A stretch of DNA of 64,000 bases from Chryseobacterium sp. c4a (GCF_009900745.1 NZ_WXVU01000011.1:118578-182577), one strand, 5' to 3'. Shown: positions 42,568 to 52,170, numbered from the stretch's first letter. Translations and numbers: made by a program. Notes: generated by a model not told the origin, from the letters alone.

Positions 42568-43542
42568 ATGGAGGTGCAAAACTCATTAAAGAATAACACT
42601 CCCGAAATGCTTGCCTATATTTATTTTATGGCTCCGCATTCTTATTCAGAGGAATATATTCAATCTATTAAAGAAGAATTAGAAAATAGGAATTACAATT
42701 TCGGCAATTTCAACGAATATTCATACATCCAATATTTCATTAAAGATCTTTATCCGGGATGGGAAAAGGAAGGAAAAAGAATGTTTGCCGAACTTTCTTC
42801 CAATGGATGGACTTATCTTCAGCCTATACAGTACAAATATTCTTGGGGAGTATTTACAATGAAAGGATTTCGTGCCGGTGGTAACGAAAAACTTTGTACT
42901 ATTATTGATAAATATCTTGATATATATGAATCAACTTGCTCTCAATGTGGTAGTCGAAAACGGGTAGAAAGTTCTTTACAGGAACCTTTCTGTAAAAAAT
43001 GTAAAGTTAAAAAGTTAAAAAACAAGAGGATCAGGAATATCAATCAATTAGGTTTTACGTATTATGATAAAAAAATACACCGTATCTCATGGTCAGAAAT
43101 CAAACAGGTGTATTTTGAAATTAATGATTCTTATTCCTATCACATTGAATTGAAGAGATTAACAAAAGAAGAAGAACAGGAAAAGGAATTTGATAATCTG
43201 GACTATATATTTTTTTCTGATGGATCATTGAATTTCTTCAAACTACTGACCAAAATCCCAAGAATACTGCTTTCAGATGGCCAGTACAATGAAATCAATA
43301 CTGTTTGTAATCATTTTGAAAAATGTATCGTATGTCACAGAAAATCAGTATTTAATAACCAGTGTATCATCTGCAGAAATAGGATCAGCTCAATAGAATC
43401 TCCGACACCCAGGAATCTGGAACGCTTCAATTCCAAAGCCGGAATTCTAAAATATGAGCAAAAACTTTTTAAACAAACACTTGAATATTGGGCTGAGGAA
43501 AGATATAGATACGAAACAGAATCCTTTTTTAAATCAAAATAA
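42568..43542 (+). CDS. Uncharacterised protein with two zinc-ribbon-like Cys clusters
   Basis: A 324-residue protein with paired CxxC motifs in the middle (CSQCGS then CKKC, residues about 126-146) and again near the C-terminus (CIVCHRK then CIICRNR). These are typical of metal-binding or nucleic-acid-associated domains. The N-terminal part has no motif I recognise. It lies 25 bases after the DUF2199 gene and 18 bases before the next gene, so a three-gene operon is likely. Confidence 0.7.
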   Translation: MEVQNSLKNNTPEMLAYIYFMAPHSYSEEYIQSIKEELENRNYNFGNFNEYSYIQYFIKDLYPGWEKEGKRMFAELSSNGWTYLQPIQYKYSWGVFTMKGFRAGGNEKLCTIIDKYLDIYESTCSQCGSRKRVESSLQEPFCKKCKVKKLKNKRIRNINQLGFTYYDKKIHRISWSEIKQVYFEINDSYSYHIELKRLTKEEEQEKEFDNLDYIFFSDGSLNFFKLLTKIPRILLSDGQYNEINTVCNHFEKCIVCHRKSVFNNQCIICRNRISSIESPTPRNLERFNSKAGILKYEQKLFKQTLEYWAEERYRYETESFFKSK

Positions 43543-43560
43543 AACTTATCAGAAGAAAAA

Positions 43561-44316
43561 ATGGGAGGATTTATAGAATTTTACAAACTGGATAAAGCAA
43601 GGATCAGAGAAAACCTGTATCCGAAAATTTCAGATACAAACCTTCCTGATGTATTTTTAGAGGTCATTAATAAATGTTTTGGAACTTTCCGGGATTTTCT
43701 GAACAGCGAAAAAGAATTTTCAAGAATATCCTATGAAAAGCTCATGTTAAAACTTCAGCAAGAAGATTACACTTTAGAAAATAATGAGTTTACAGCTCTT
43801 TTCGATTGGTTTACCTGGTATTATCAAAATGATCATGAAGGAAGCGAAGAAATATTTGCCCATCACGGATTTGTCAGCATCTGGCATCTGGCTACCCGCT
43901 ATGAAGTCCCCTTACTCTTTTCAGTTACAGCCATGGGAATTGAAGAATTTTATATTCCACTTCTTGAGACTGCCCTGGAATTGACTATTGACTCTATTTT
44001 AAGCAGTGATGAACTTCTTCTGATGGTGGATTACCTTATTCTACTTTCCTTTAAGGTTGCTGTTTTTAAAGAGTCTCCTGATGTAGAGGAAATGAGAAAA
44101 TCACTTGAGATCTCAAAGTTTGACTCCTCTCCCAACCTGCATATCAGTACAGAAAAGCATTTAAAAACCTACCTTCAAGACCATGATTATCTATACCGTG
44201 ATGATATGGAACATCTTCTTGAAGGAGGTTATGAATATATTCCTGAGATAATGATGAGCATTAAAGAGAGTCTTGGCTGCTATCAAGGGGCAATTTACCT
44301 TGATCACAGCTATTGA
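43561..44316 (+). CDS. Uncharacterised acidic helical protein
   Basis: A 251-residue acidic, largely helical cytoplasmic protein without a recognisable family. It is the third gene of the DUF2199 cluster. Its 3' end overlaps the convergent reductase gene by 56 bases, which is unusual and may link expression of the two. Confidence 0.65.
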   Translation: MGGFIEFYKLDKARIRENLYPKISDTNLPDVFLEVINKCFGTFRDFLNSEKEFSRISYEKLMLKLQQEDYTLENNEFTALFDWFTWYYQNDHEGSEEIFAHHGFVSIWHLATRYEVPLLFSVTAMGIEEFYIPLLETALELTIDSILSSDELLLMVDYLILLSFKVAVFKESPDVEEMRKSLEISKFDSSPNLHISTEKHLKTYLQDHDYLYRDDMEHLLEGGYEYIPEIMMSIKESLGCYQGAIYLDHSY

Positions 44317-44848
44317 CCGAAAGAGCCTCTAAAAAATCAAGATACATAGGAACACTTCTCTCAATCCATTCATCTGAAGGGTTACGCTCTATACCGTAAT
44401 AAACGAAAGGATCTTTATATTGTGCTTTAATATATTCAAAGGTCAGTTCATAAGGTCTGAGAAGCTCCTCCATCGTATATTTATATTTTCCTGAAGCAGA
44501 GTATACGTCTTCATCAATACCGGCAGTAACCGCTAAAGCCATTTTTTTGCCAGCCAGTTTAAATCCGCTGTTACTTCCATAAGCCCAACCATACAGGATA
44601 ACCTCATCCAGCCATTGTTTTAAAAGGGGCGGGCTGCTGAACCAGTAGAAAGGAAACTGGAATACAATAGTATCATGAGACTCCATCAACTGTTGCTCTT
44701 TCGCTATATCAATTTTCCCATCAGGATAGGCTTTATACAATTGATGAACCGTATATTTTTGGGGATCTTTTTCCAACTCTTCAATCCATCTTTTATTGAT
44801 GATAGAATTTTCAATTTCAGGATGGGTAACAATTATCAGTGTTTTCAT
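44261..44848 (-). CDS. NAD(P)H-dependent flavodoxin-like oxidoreductase (MdaB/KefF type)
   Basis: A 195-residue flavodoxin-fold reductase: an N-terminal FMN-binding strand-loop (KTLIIVTHPEIENSI), DTIVFQFPFYWFSSPPLLKQW in the middle and the AGKKMALAVTAG loop. It is divergent from an HxlR regulator, the classic arrangement in which HxlR senses an electrophile and controls the reductase. Its last residues (SCDQGKLPLDSSQDSL) are encoded within the overlap with the convergent gene. Confidence 0.88.
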   Translation of the reverse strand: MKTLIIVTHPEIENSIINKRWIEELEKDPQKYTVHQLYKAYPDGKIDIAKEQQLMESHDTIVFQFPFYWFSSPPLLKQWLDEVILYGWAYGSNSGFKLAGKKMALAVTAGIDEDVYSASGKYKYTMEELLRPYELTFEYIKAQYKDPFVYYGIERNPSDEWIERSVPMYLDFLEALSVNSCDQGKLPLDSSQDSL

Positions 44849-44940
44849 TATGTTTATAATTTCTACAACAAAATTACAACACTTTACTTACATTTCGTAC
44901 ATTAGCTACCTATTGTAGGGTACTATAAAAAATGTAAGTA

Positions 44941-45318
44941 ATGACTAAAATAAAGGAAACTTCCACCAATTTTGCCAATAAAAAAGCACTTGCAGATGAA
45001 TGTCCGGAAATCTACGCATCCAATATCGTTGGTGGCCAATGGGCTCTTGCGATCTGCTGTTATCTCATCAATGGTAAAATGAGATTCGGAGAATTGAAGA
45101 AACATCTTCAGAATATTACTGAACGTATGCTTACGCTTCAGCTTCGCAGGCTGGAAGAAGATAAAATCATCACAAGAACTGTGTATGCAGAAGTTCCGCC
45201 ACGAGTAGAATATGAACTAACGGAAATCGGCTATAAGCTGAAACCTATTATCCTGGAATTCGAAAAATGGGGAATAGAACACAAACAGTTAACCGAAGAG
45301 ACTTCTGAAAATGAATAA
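44941..45318 (+). CDS. HxlR-family transcriptional regulator
   Basis: A 125-residue winged-helix regulator. The conserved Cys (CPEIYASNIVGGQWAL) at the N-terminal end of the domain is a possible redox or electrophile sensor. The family motifs LQLRRLEEDKIITRTVY, VPPRVEYELTEIG are present. Divergent from the reductase gene at 44261 across 92 bases, which it probably regulates. Confidence 0.9.
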   Translation: MTKIKETSTNFANKKALADECPEIYASNIVGGQWALAICCYLINGKMRFGELKKHLQNITERMLTLQLRRLEEDKIITRTVYAEVPPRVEYELTEIGYKLKPIILEFEKWGIEHKQLTEETSENE

Positions 45319-45432
45319 AAAAGATATTCAATATATGGATACTTTTATTCACACAAACAATCTTTAAAGTGTAAATTATACTTCATTTTCTTATTTTGTG
45401 TATATTTAATAAACCTAACACAATGTAATAGT

Positions 45433-45942
45433 ATGAAAAACTTGGTATTCTTTATCTCCCTCTCCACAACAATTCTTTGGTGTTCTTCTTTACATGCACA
45501 AAAGATTTCCGACGGCCAAGCCTTAGACGTTAACGGTATGGAAGTAACCTTCAACATCCTTAATAAAGAAAGTGTTGAATCTGGTGGAAAACAGTATGAC
45601 CGTTATAAAGTTTCGGCATCCGTAAAAAATAAATCGGATAAAGCTTACAATATCAGACTTTCCGCATTCCCTCAGATTGTAAGCAATATTGGTCTTGTTG
45701 AATTAGACTGCATTAATGCTACCGGATCAAGGCTTACCTCTAAAAAAATTGAGCTGAAAATGAAAGCCCAAATGCTTAACGTAACCTACTCTGCATATGA
45801 CAAATCCGGGAAATTTATCACCAGTACTATTCCTGTAACCGGTAGTTATTATTTTGATCCCGGAGATACCATTAATGACAATGCTATTTTCATTGTTCCA
45901 CAGGGTGAAAAACCTGATGTTACCGTGAGAAGCTTAAGATAA
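45433..45942 (+). CDS. Exported protein of unknown function
   Basis: A 169-residue protein with a signal peptide (FFISLSTTILWCSSLHAQ) and an immunoglobulin-like beta-rich domain. I do not recognise the family. It stands alone between the HxlR gene and the convergent tag gene. Confidence 0.65.
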   Translation: MKNLVFFISLSTTILWCSSLHAQKISDGQALDVNGMEVTFNILNKESVESGGKQYDRYKVSASVKNKSDKAYNIRLSAFPQIVSNIGLVELDCINATGSRLTSKKIELKMKAQMLNVTYSAYDKSGKFITSTIPVTGSYYFDPGDTINDNAIFIVPQGEKPDVTVRSLR

Positions 45943-45977
45943 GAATTGCTTTAGCAAAAACCTTTCAAACCTATTTT

Positions 45978-46026
45978 TCTATGTGCCTATGTTAAACATT
46001 AAAATATATTTTTTGAACCACATAGA
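45978..46026. repeat. Palindromic CTATGTG/CACATAG repeat, copy 2
   Basis: TCTATGTG at 45978-45985 pairs with CACATAGA at 46019-46026. The right arm AACCACATAGA is identical to that of the element at 15988-16036; the left arm has diverged. Confidence 0.6.
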
Positions 46027-46069
46027 CAAATCGTTCTTATACAATGATGACAAGAAAATTCTTTATGTT

Positions 46070-46621
46070 CTAACTCTCTTTCCACAAAGGTTTTTGTTCC
46101 AAAACTTTGGCATGAATCGGACAGGTTTCATGGTGTGCTCCTTTCAGATATCCTGTGCTCATCAGAAACTCATTTACAATTTCACCACCTGTAAATTTGA
46201 ATGTTTTTTTGAATAATTTCATCCACTCTGGTAGTGTTTTAGGATGATGATGTTCTATCCATTTTTCAAATGATCCAAAATCTTTTTGTAACTCAATGAT
46301 TGTTTTGGCATTTTCAATGGCCGCGTTTACTTTCAGTTTATTTCTGATAATTCCACTGTCGTTTAAAAGCCTTTCACGATCTTCCTCTGTATAGGCCGCT
46401 ATTTTTTGAATATTAAAATTATCGTAAGCCTTTCTGAAGCTCTCTTCTTTCTTCAAAACGGTTTCCCAGCTTAAACCTGCCTGGTTGATTTCCAGAATAA
46501 GCCTTCCAAACAATTCATTATCATCATGAATTGGAAATCCGTAATAATTATCGTGATAATTTTTATGCAATTCTTTTCTGCTCTCTGGCTGCATTCCGTC
46601 TATGGCTAAGCAATAACTCAT
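46070..46621 (-). CDS. tag: DNA-3-methyladenine glycosylase I
   Basis: A 183-residue Tag that removes 3-methyladenine from alkylated DNA. The family's zinc ligands are visible: Cys4 and the N-terminal His (HDNYYGFPIHDD block), and the C-terminal AHHETCPIHAK. The helical core QAGLSWETVLKKEESFRKAY is present. The length is typical. It stands alone. Confidence 0.95.
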   Translation of the reverse strand: MSYCLAIDGMQPESRKELHKNYHDNYYGFPIHDDNELFGRLILEINQAGLSWETVLKKEESFRKAYDNFNIQKIAAYTEEDRERLLNDSGIIRNKLKVNAAIENAKTIIELQKDFGSFEKWIEHHHPKTLPEWMKLFKKTFKFTGGEIVNEFLMSTGYLKGAHHETCPIHAKVLEQKPLWKES

Positions 46622-46705
46622 TGAAGTATCTGTTTTGGTTTAACGGGATAAAGATAAGACAAGGTTGTGACAACTGTTAGTCAGTAGTGTATTTTTTGAG
46701 AAAAA

Positions 46706-46722
46706 AAGCTGGAGGATGGAAG
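46706..46722. repeat. GGAAGCTGG-type dispersed repeat fragment
   Basis: AAGCTGGAGGATGGAAG here is identical to 17916-17932. A second GATGGAAG follows directly. It lies in the 232-base gap between tag and the hydrolase gene. Confidence 0.55.
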
Positions 46723-46853
46723 ATGGAAGTTTCTTGGGGAAAAAAGAACACTTTGAAGGCCTTTTAATTAATAATTTAGCAAACTCATCAACAACTTTTT
46801 TCATTCAGCACCTCAAAAATATTAACTAGCTTAGCTACTATAAAGTATCAATT

Positions 46854-47768
46854 ATGAAATCATTATTCTCCCTTATTTTTTCCTTATTCTTAATCTCCAT
46901 AAATGCTCAGCATATCTATTCAAAAGCTTATGGAAACGAAAAGAATCCGGCTGTTATTTTTATTCATGGCGGGCCGAGTGGAAATGCCACTTTATTTGAA
47001 GGAACTACAGCTCAAAAGCTTGCTGATAAAGGATTTTATGTGATTGTATATGATAGACGTGGTGAAGGACGCTCCAAAGATGAAAATGCTACCATGACTT
47101 TTAAAGAAAGTTTTGACGATCTGCATCAGCTTTATAGTACTTATCACCTCAAAAAAGCTCATATCCTTGCCCATAGCTTTGGAGGAATCATTGGTACTTT
47201 ATTTACCCAGCAGTTTCCATCAAAAGTACGAACACTTACCCTTGCAGGAGCCTTATTTTCCCAACAGGAAACTTACGATCACATTTTGAAGGAAGCCAAG
47301 GAATATTTTAAAAATGATCCGGCTCAATTACAAGAGATTTCTGAAATAGAAAATTTGCCTAAAAATTCAGCAGCTTATCGAAAAAGATGCTACGAAACTG
47401 CCAGTAAACTAAAATTCTTCGACATGCCCTATCCTACCCTGGAAAGTAAGACTCTTCGACAAGAATATGAAGCTGGCGAATTCTTCAAAAACAATATCAG
47501 AAATCAGAACTCTCCGATCAAATTCTACAAGAACGAACCTTTAAACAATCTTGATAATACAGCTGTTTTAAAAGAAATCAAAAGAAAAGGAATTCCTCTT
47601 TTCGCTGTTTATGGAAAGAATGATGGAATATTCTCTGAAAAGCAACTGAACAACCTTAAAAACATTGTTGGAAAAGAAAATTTTAAGCTTATTGATAATT
47701 GCTCACACTATTTATTTGTAGATCAGCAGGATGAATTTTTGAAATTTATTGAGCTAAAATTAAAATAA
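46854..47768 (+). CDS. Exported alpha/beta hydrolase (proline iminopeptidase-like)
   Basis: A 304-residue alpha/beta hydrolase with a signal peptide (LFSLIFSLFLISINAQ), the oxyanion HGGPSGN, the YDRRGEGRS loop, the nucleophile Ser in AHSFGG and a C-terminal His in NCSHYLF. The HGGPG-like loop and overall build are closest to proline iminopeptidases. The substrate is not known. Confidence 0.88.
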   Translation: MKSLFSLIFSLFLISINAQHIYSKAYGNEKNPAVIFIHGGPSGNATLFEGTTAQKLADKGFYVIVYDRRGEGRSKDENATMTFKESFDDLHQLYSTYHLKKAHILAHSFGGIIGTLFTQQFPSKVRTLTLAGALFSQQETYDHILKEAKEYFKNDPAQLQEISEIENLPKNSAAYRKRCYETASKLKFFDMPYPTLESKTLRQEYEAGEFFKNNIRNQNSPIKFYKNEPLNNLDNTAVLKEIKRKGIPLFAVYGKNDGIFSEKQLNNLKNIVGKENFKLIDNCSHYLFVDQQDEFLKFIELKLK

Positions 47769-47806
47769 AGTGTAGTTTTGTAGGAATGTCAAATACCAGA
47801 ATCCAT

Positions 47807-48163
47807 ATGAAGACTTATAAAGCCATCATTACGATGCTTATTCTGGTATTTTCATTATCACCATGTTCCGTTAAAAGAAATGTTCTCGATATTTTTGACA
47901 TTCAATATATCAGTGGTTTAAATAAAGTCAAAATAACTTCAGGACTTTCCTTAAACTGTGATACTTCAACAACTTCCTCAAAAGTTTCCATTTCAAAGGC
48001 TGAAGCAAAATCCAAATACAAAAGATATTTTTGGAATAGTAATGCTACAGCAAAAAATACCAGGGAAGACAAACTATTTTTTAATGAATATTCAGGGCTT
48101 AGTACAGGAAACAGCCCTCCGAAGTATATTTTATTTAAAAGATTGAAATTGAATCTGGCTTAG
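47807..48163 (+). CDS. Short exported protein preceding DoxD
   Basis: A 118-residue protein starting MKTYKAIITMLILVFSLSPC, a signal-like segment ending at a Ser-Pro-Cys; an upstream in-frame ATG at 47786 would add seven residues. The rest, beginning VKRNVLDIFDIQYISGLNK, is like small Bacteroidetes proteins of unknown function that I recall next to DoxX-type genes. It is 49 bases ahead of the DoxD-type gene, so an operon is likely. Confidence 0.6.
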   Translation: MKTYKAIITMLILVFSLSPCSVKRNVLDIFDIQYISGLNKVKITSGLSLNCDTSTTSSKVSISKAEAKSKYKRYFWNSNATAKNTREDKLFFNEYSGLSTGNSPPKYILFKRLKLNLA

Positions 48164-48212
48164 AACCGCTAATTCATCACAATCAGTTTTTTATAATACA
48201 ATATTAACTTCA

Positions 48213-49226
48213 ATGAAACATACAACAAACAGCCAGTCTTATGATTTGGCCGGATTATATACTTTATCTCTCCGAATGGTTATCGGATGGACTTACTTTT
48301 CAGCTTTCTGGCGCAGACTTATCCTTGAAAACAAGCTTATTCCTGATGAAAAGGGATATATCGGAGAAAAATTCAATCATTTTTTACCCAACGCCTTAGG
48401 AATTAAACCCATTATAGAATATCTGGTTACTCATCCGGATGCATTACAAAGATCTATGATGACTTTTACAATTATCGAAGCTATTGTAGGATTATTTATC
48501 ATTCTTGGCCTTTTTACCCGGCTTATGAGCATAGGAATCTTCAGTCTTGCATTGGGAATTCTATTGGGATCAGGATGGCTGGGAACCACCTGTCTGGATG
48601 AATGGCAGATTGGTGTTCTGGGAGTTGCAGGCGGCTTTGTTCTCTTTCTTACGGGAAGTGGTTCTTATTCCCTTGATGATTATTTTATCAAGAAAAGCAA
48701 ACATTTTACTCAAAAAAAATGGTTTCAATGGCTGGGATCCGGAGTATTTCCTATTTCCCGCCCCAAAATATTTGTTCTGACAGGTTCTCTGATTATTTTT
48801 GCTCTTACTCTTTACACCAACCAATATTTTCACGGTGGTGTTTGGGGAACATTGCATAATAAGTCTGTAAAGCCTAAGCTTGAGATTTCCAATATTTCAC
48901 ATAATAACTCTGATCTAAAATTCGAAGTGTACCGAACGGAAGGTGCTGATGTGTATGGATCTTTCCTTATTGGCATTCATGTTCTCGACAAAAACGGAAA
49001 TATTTTAAAGGAATTCGATCATAAGGAGCTTTCAGAGCTTTCTAAAGACCATATTAAAAATCATTATGTAGCCAAGGTAAAACCTGGAAAATATAGTCTT
49101 GTCATTCCATTGGGGGCAAAGGCAGATATTCATATCGGAATTGGGGATATTCTTCAAAAAGAAGATATTCATACTTTAAAACTGATTGATATCAGTGGGA
49201 TTGAGTGGGAACAGAGGATAAGATAA
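48213..49226 (+). CDS. DoxD/DoxA-fusion membrane protein (TQO small subunit family)
   Basis: A 337-residue protein. The N-terminal two thirds is a DoxD-type membrane domain (LRMVIGWTYFSAFWRR, AIVGLFIILGLFTRL and two more helices). A further helix then leads into a DoxA-like soluble domain (residues about 215-337). This matches the family of the small subunits of archaeal thiosulfate:quinone oxidoreductase fused into one chain, as is common in Bacteroidetes. Whether it has such an activity here is unknown. Confidence 0.85.
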   Translation: MKHTTNSQSYDLAGLYTLSLRMVIGWTYFSAFWRRLILENKLIPDEKGYIGEKFNHFLPNALGIKPIIEYLVTHPDALQRSMMTFTIIEAIVGLFIILGLFTRLMSIGIFSLALGILLGSGWLGTTCLDEWQIGVLGVAGGFVLFLTGSGSYSLDDYFIKKSKHFTQKKWFQWLGSGVFPISRPKIFVLTGSLIIFALTLYTNQYFHGGVWGTLHNKSVKPKLEISNISHNNSDLKFEVYRTEGADVYGSFLIGIHVLDKNGNILKEFDHKELSELSKDHIKNHYVAKVKPGKYSLVIPLGAKADIHIGIGDILQKEDIHTLKLIDISGIEWEQRIR

Positions 49227-49321
49227 TTCGAGCAAGTGGAGTCCGTGATATTGGTTTACGATTCTATACGCTCTTTCTTCATAGATGTTACAGCCGAACG
49301 GGTCATTTCGGATCTTTTATG

Positions 49322-49385
49322 TTTTGGCTAAAGCCGGATGAATGTGGATTTATAATGAGAGCGGGCTAAAGCCCGCTCCTATTAA
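49322..49385. repeat. GGGCTAAAGCCC dispersed palindromic repeat, copy 3
   Basis: TTTTGGCTAAAGCC at the left and GCGGGCTAAAGCCCGC at the right, followed by TCCTATTAAT, closely match the copies at 23477 and 32815. It lies in the gap between DoxD and the convergent 49498 gene. Confidence 0.75.
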
Positions 49386-49497
49386 TATTTTATGGATCAT
49401 TGATGTCAATAATAAGGTTACGTAAAAACCATCATCATGATTGATTCAAATAAATCTTGATATTCAGTGATTAGATCTTTTATCTTAAAAACCCATT

Positions 49498-50094
49498 TTA
49501 TTTTTCCTCTACTATCACCTGATAGCTACATGAGCTGTCAGGATCGAGCTTCAGCACTTTTATTTCCAATAAAACATCCAGTCCCATAGTATCGCATACT
49601 CCCTGTATAAAAGGTTCTATAACCGGCCACTTCAACAGTCCTGCGATCTGGAGACTTTGTGTGATTTTGTGGTAACGGTCTACTCCTTTAATCAGTACTT
49701 CAACTCTCTGGTCATTTAATTCTTTGAAATCAAAATTATATTCGGGACTGGATGTAAAAACTGCTCCTATTAATATTTTTGCCACTGCAGGAATTCCCGG
49801 CTGCAAATTAGGTTGGGTTTGTAAAATTCTCAACGCCATTTTTGATCCGAGATCATGCATGAAAGCAGTAGAAAGTTTATTAATGGCTTCCTCACCGTAA
49901 AGAGTACCTGCCTGCTTCAATAATCCACCATAGAATGCTCCTGTAATATCTGAAAGACGCTGAGTAAGTTCTGTAAACGTTGCAGGAAAGAGATCTAAGA
50001 TAATCTGATCCTGATCTATTTCAGGAAGATAAACATCATGTTTTCTAAAATCTGATAATGCCATAAAGGTTTCAGGCAATTGTATCTGGCTCAT
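49498..50094 (-). CDS. Uncharacterised cytoplasmic protein
   Basis: A 198-residue protein without signal peptide or membrane segment. A Gly/Leu-rich helical region (ITGAFYGGLLKQAGTLYGEE) is followed by alpha/beta segments; a small-ligand-binding fold is possible. I do not recognise a family with confidence. It stands alone on the minus strand, upstream of a 465-base gap. Confidence 0.65.
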   Translation of the reverse strand: MSQIQLPETFMALSDFRKHDVYLPEIDQDQIILDLFPATFTELTQRLSDITGAFYGGLLKQAGTLYGEEAINKLSTAFMHDLGSKMALRILQTQPNLQPGIPAVAKILIGAVFTSSPEYNFDFKELNDQRVEVLIKGVDRYHKITQSLQIAGLLKWPVIEPFIQGVCDTMGLDVLLEIKVLKLDPDSSCSYQVIVEEK

Positions 50095-50559
50095 ATAAAT
50101 TTTAAATTTTAAGGTTATTAGCTATAAAAGTTAATGAATACAGAATATAGTATGGTGTAAAAAGATGGGTAAGTACATCATATCGCTTAATTATAAGACC
50201 AGTTAATTCCACACCTTCTCGGGATTATAAAAATCACAAATATTGCCTTTATTATAACATAAGACATCAAAACTTCATAAAGTTGTGGGTAAACAAATCG
50301 GTGTAAATCAGAAAATGGTACTCCGGATTTTAATTCCTGAAGGAGGATTCTTGAGGTGAGGGAATGTATTCATATTTTTTCATTTGGTAGTGTAAAGCTA
50401 AAAAAAATAAACAAATTCTCCAATAAGTGATTTTATTTTTAACAAAAAGAAATGAAAAATTAATATAAGAAGGGAGCTGGAAATCAGAAATTACTGAACC
50501 CAGGAAATAGGATTTCTTCATAAAAAAACCTTCGGAAAATCCGAAGGTTTAATTAAAAT
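50095..50559. other. Intergenic region
   Basis: A 465-base AT-rich stretch. It holds the terminator of the efflux operon (50526-50550), a piece of the GGGAGCTGGAA-type repeat near 50470, and no convincing gene. The 63-codon leftward frame at 50330-50521 looks like chance. Confidence 0.5.
50526..50550 (-). terminator. Terminator of the efflux operon
   Basis: AAACCTTCGG and CCGAAGGTTT form a perfect ten-pair stem around AAAAT. Read leftward the stem is followed by a T run. It lies 10 bases after the DHA2 transporter stop at 50560. Confidence 0.85.
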
Positions 50560-52170
50560 TTAGTGCATGGCTTCACTCAAATCTATTTTTTCTTTACTCT
50601 TTCTTTCTTTGATAAATAAGATAAACGGAATACATATTAAAAATATTACCCCGAGGTAAAGAAATACATCCATATAAGACAATACTGTAGCCTGTTTGGT
50701 GACAGATAGGTCAAGCATTTTATAAGCGGCATTCATTGCGGCATCAGGAGTCATTCCTTTTGCGATAAAGCTAGCCTTCAAAGTTGCCAGCCTCTGCTGA
50801 ACATCAAAACTGTTCGCATCTAAATGGGAAATCAGATTATTCCTGTAGGTCTGGCCTGCATTGGCTATAAATGTGGTAATCGCTGCAATCCCAAAGGATC
50901 CTCCTAACTGTCTCATCATCCCTGTAAATGCAGCACCCTGGCCAATTTCCTGACCTTTCAGTGTACTTAAAGACAAAGAAGTGATCGGAATAAACAATAG
51001 CCCTAGACCGGCACCTCTTACGATAAGCATCCAGAAGAAGGCATCTTTACTGGTATCTGGTGTCAGGATTTTATATCCCCAGAAACTATAGACAAAGAAA
51101 ATAAACAATCCTAAAGATACTAAGATCTGTTGTTTAGCACCTTTTGCTAATAATCTACCAATAATAGGCATCATGAAGGCTGTTGTTAATGCTGCCGGAA
51201 TCATCAATGCTCCCGATTGCAGGGCTGTCCATCCTAAAATACTCTGCGTATACAGAGGTACAATGAAAGTAGAACCATACAATCCAAATCCTAGCACAAA
51301 CGACATCATAGTTCCAATTCTTAGATTACTATTTTTAAGTACTCTAAGCTCCACAATCGGATATTTAAAGGTAAGCTCTCTCCAGAGGAATAATATAAAT
51401 CCTAAAACTGCAGCTACTGTAAACGCTACAATCATTCCGCTTGCAAACCAGTCTTCCTCATGTCCTCTTTCCAGGATAAATTGTAATGAGCCTACTGTTA
51501 CGGCTAGCAGTGCAATTCCTATCCAGTCTACATCGGATACTTTACGTTTTTCAGCATATTTCGGGCTCTTTACAAACTGAAGTGTCATTAGAGTTGCCGC
51601 AATCCCAATTGGAATATTAATATAGAAAATATATGGCCAGCTAAAGTTATCTACGATATATCCTCCAAGTGGCGGTCCTAAGGTTGGCCCGATAATTACC
51701 CCCAATCCATAGATAGCCTGCGCCATACTTCTTTTTTCAATAGGATAAGACTCGGTAATAATCGTTTGCGAAGTTACCAGAAGTGCTCCTCCTCCAATTC
51801 CCTGCATCAGTCTGAAAAATACCAGTTCCCAGATATTCGTTGCATTTCCGCAGAGGAATGAAAACAGGGTAAATATAATGATGGAAGCAGCAAAGTAATT
51901 TCTACGCCCGAACTGCTGAGAAAGCCAGCTGGTCATCGGTACGATAATTACGTTTCCGATGGCATAAGCAGTAATCACCCAGCCCACTTCTGAAAGTGTA
52001 GCTCCCAGGTTACCCTTCATTTCATTAAGGGCAACATTCACAATCGTGGAGTCCACAATCTCAAGCAGAGCACAAAGAATAGCTGTGATCGTAATGATCA
52101 CTCTTCGGGCTCCATATTCTACTAATGAATCTTGCATAAGTTTTTTCGATGTTAAAAAGTCAATGGTCAA
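50560..52170 (-). CDS. DHA2-family MFS drug efflux permease (EmrB type)
   Basis: A 536-residue, 14-helix MFS transporter. DHA2 signatures seen are ALLEIVDSTIVNVAL in helix 1, the GRRNYFAASIIIF loop and the antiporter motif around YGLGVIIGPTLGPPLGGYIV in helix 5. It exports drugs or toxic organics in exchange for protons. It is the last gene of a leftward tetR-tolC-hlyD-emrB-type operon and forms the inner-membrane part of a tripartite pump with the two genes before it. Confidence 0.95.
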   Translation of the reverse strand: MTIDFLTSKKLMQDSLVEYGARRVIITITAILCALLEIVDSTIVNVALNEMKGNLGATLSEVGWVITAYAIGNVIIVPMTSWLSQQFGRRNYFAASIIIFTLFSFLCGNATNIWELVFFRLMQGIGGGALLVTSQTIITESYPIEKRSMAQAIYGLGVIIGPTLGPPLGGYIVDNFSWPYIFYINIPIGIAATLMTLQFVKSPKYAEKRKVSDVDWIGIALLAVTVGSLQFILERGHEEDWFASGMIVAFTVAAVLGFILFLWRELTFKYPIVELRVLKNSNLRIGTMMSFVLGFGLYGSTFIVPLYTQSILGWTALQSGALMIPAALTTAFMMPIIGRLLAKGAKQQILVSLGLFIFFVYSFWGYKILTPDTSKDAFFWMLIVRGAGLGLLFIPITSLSLSTLKGQEIGQGAAFTGMMRQLGGSFGIAAITTFIANAGQTYRNNLISHLDANSFDVQQRLATLKASFIAKGMTPDAAMNAAYKMLDLSVTKQATVLSYMDVFLYLGVIFLICIPFILFIKERKSKEKIDLSEAMH

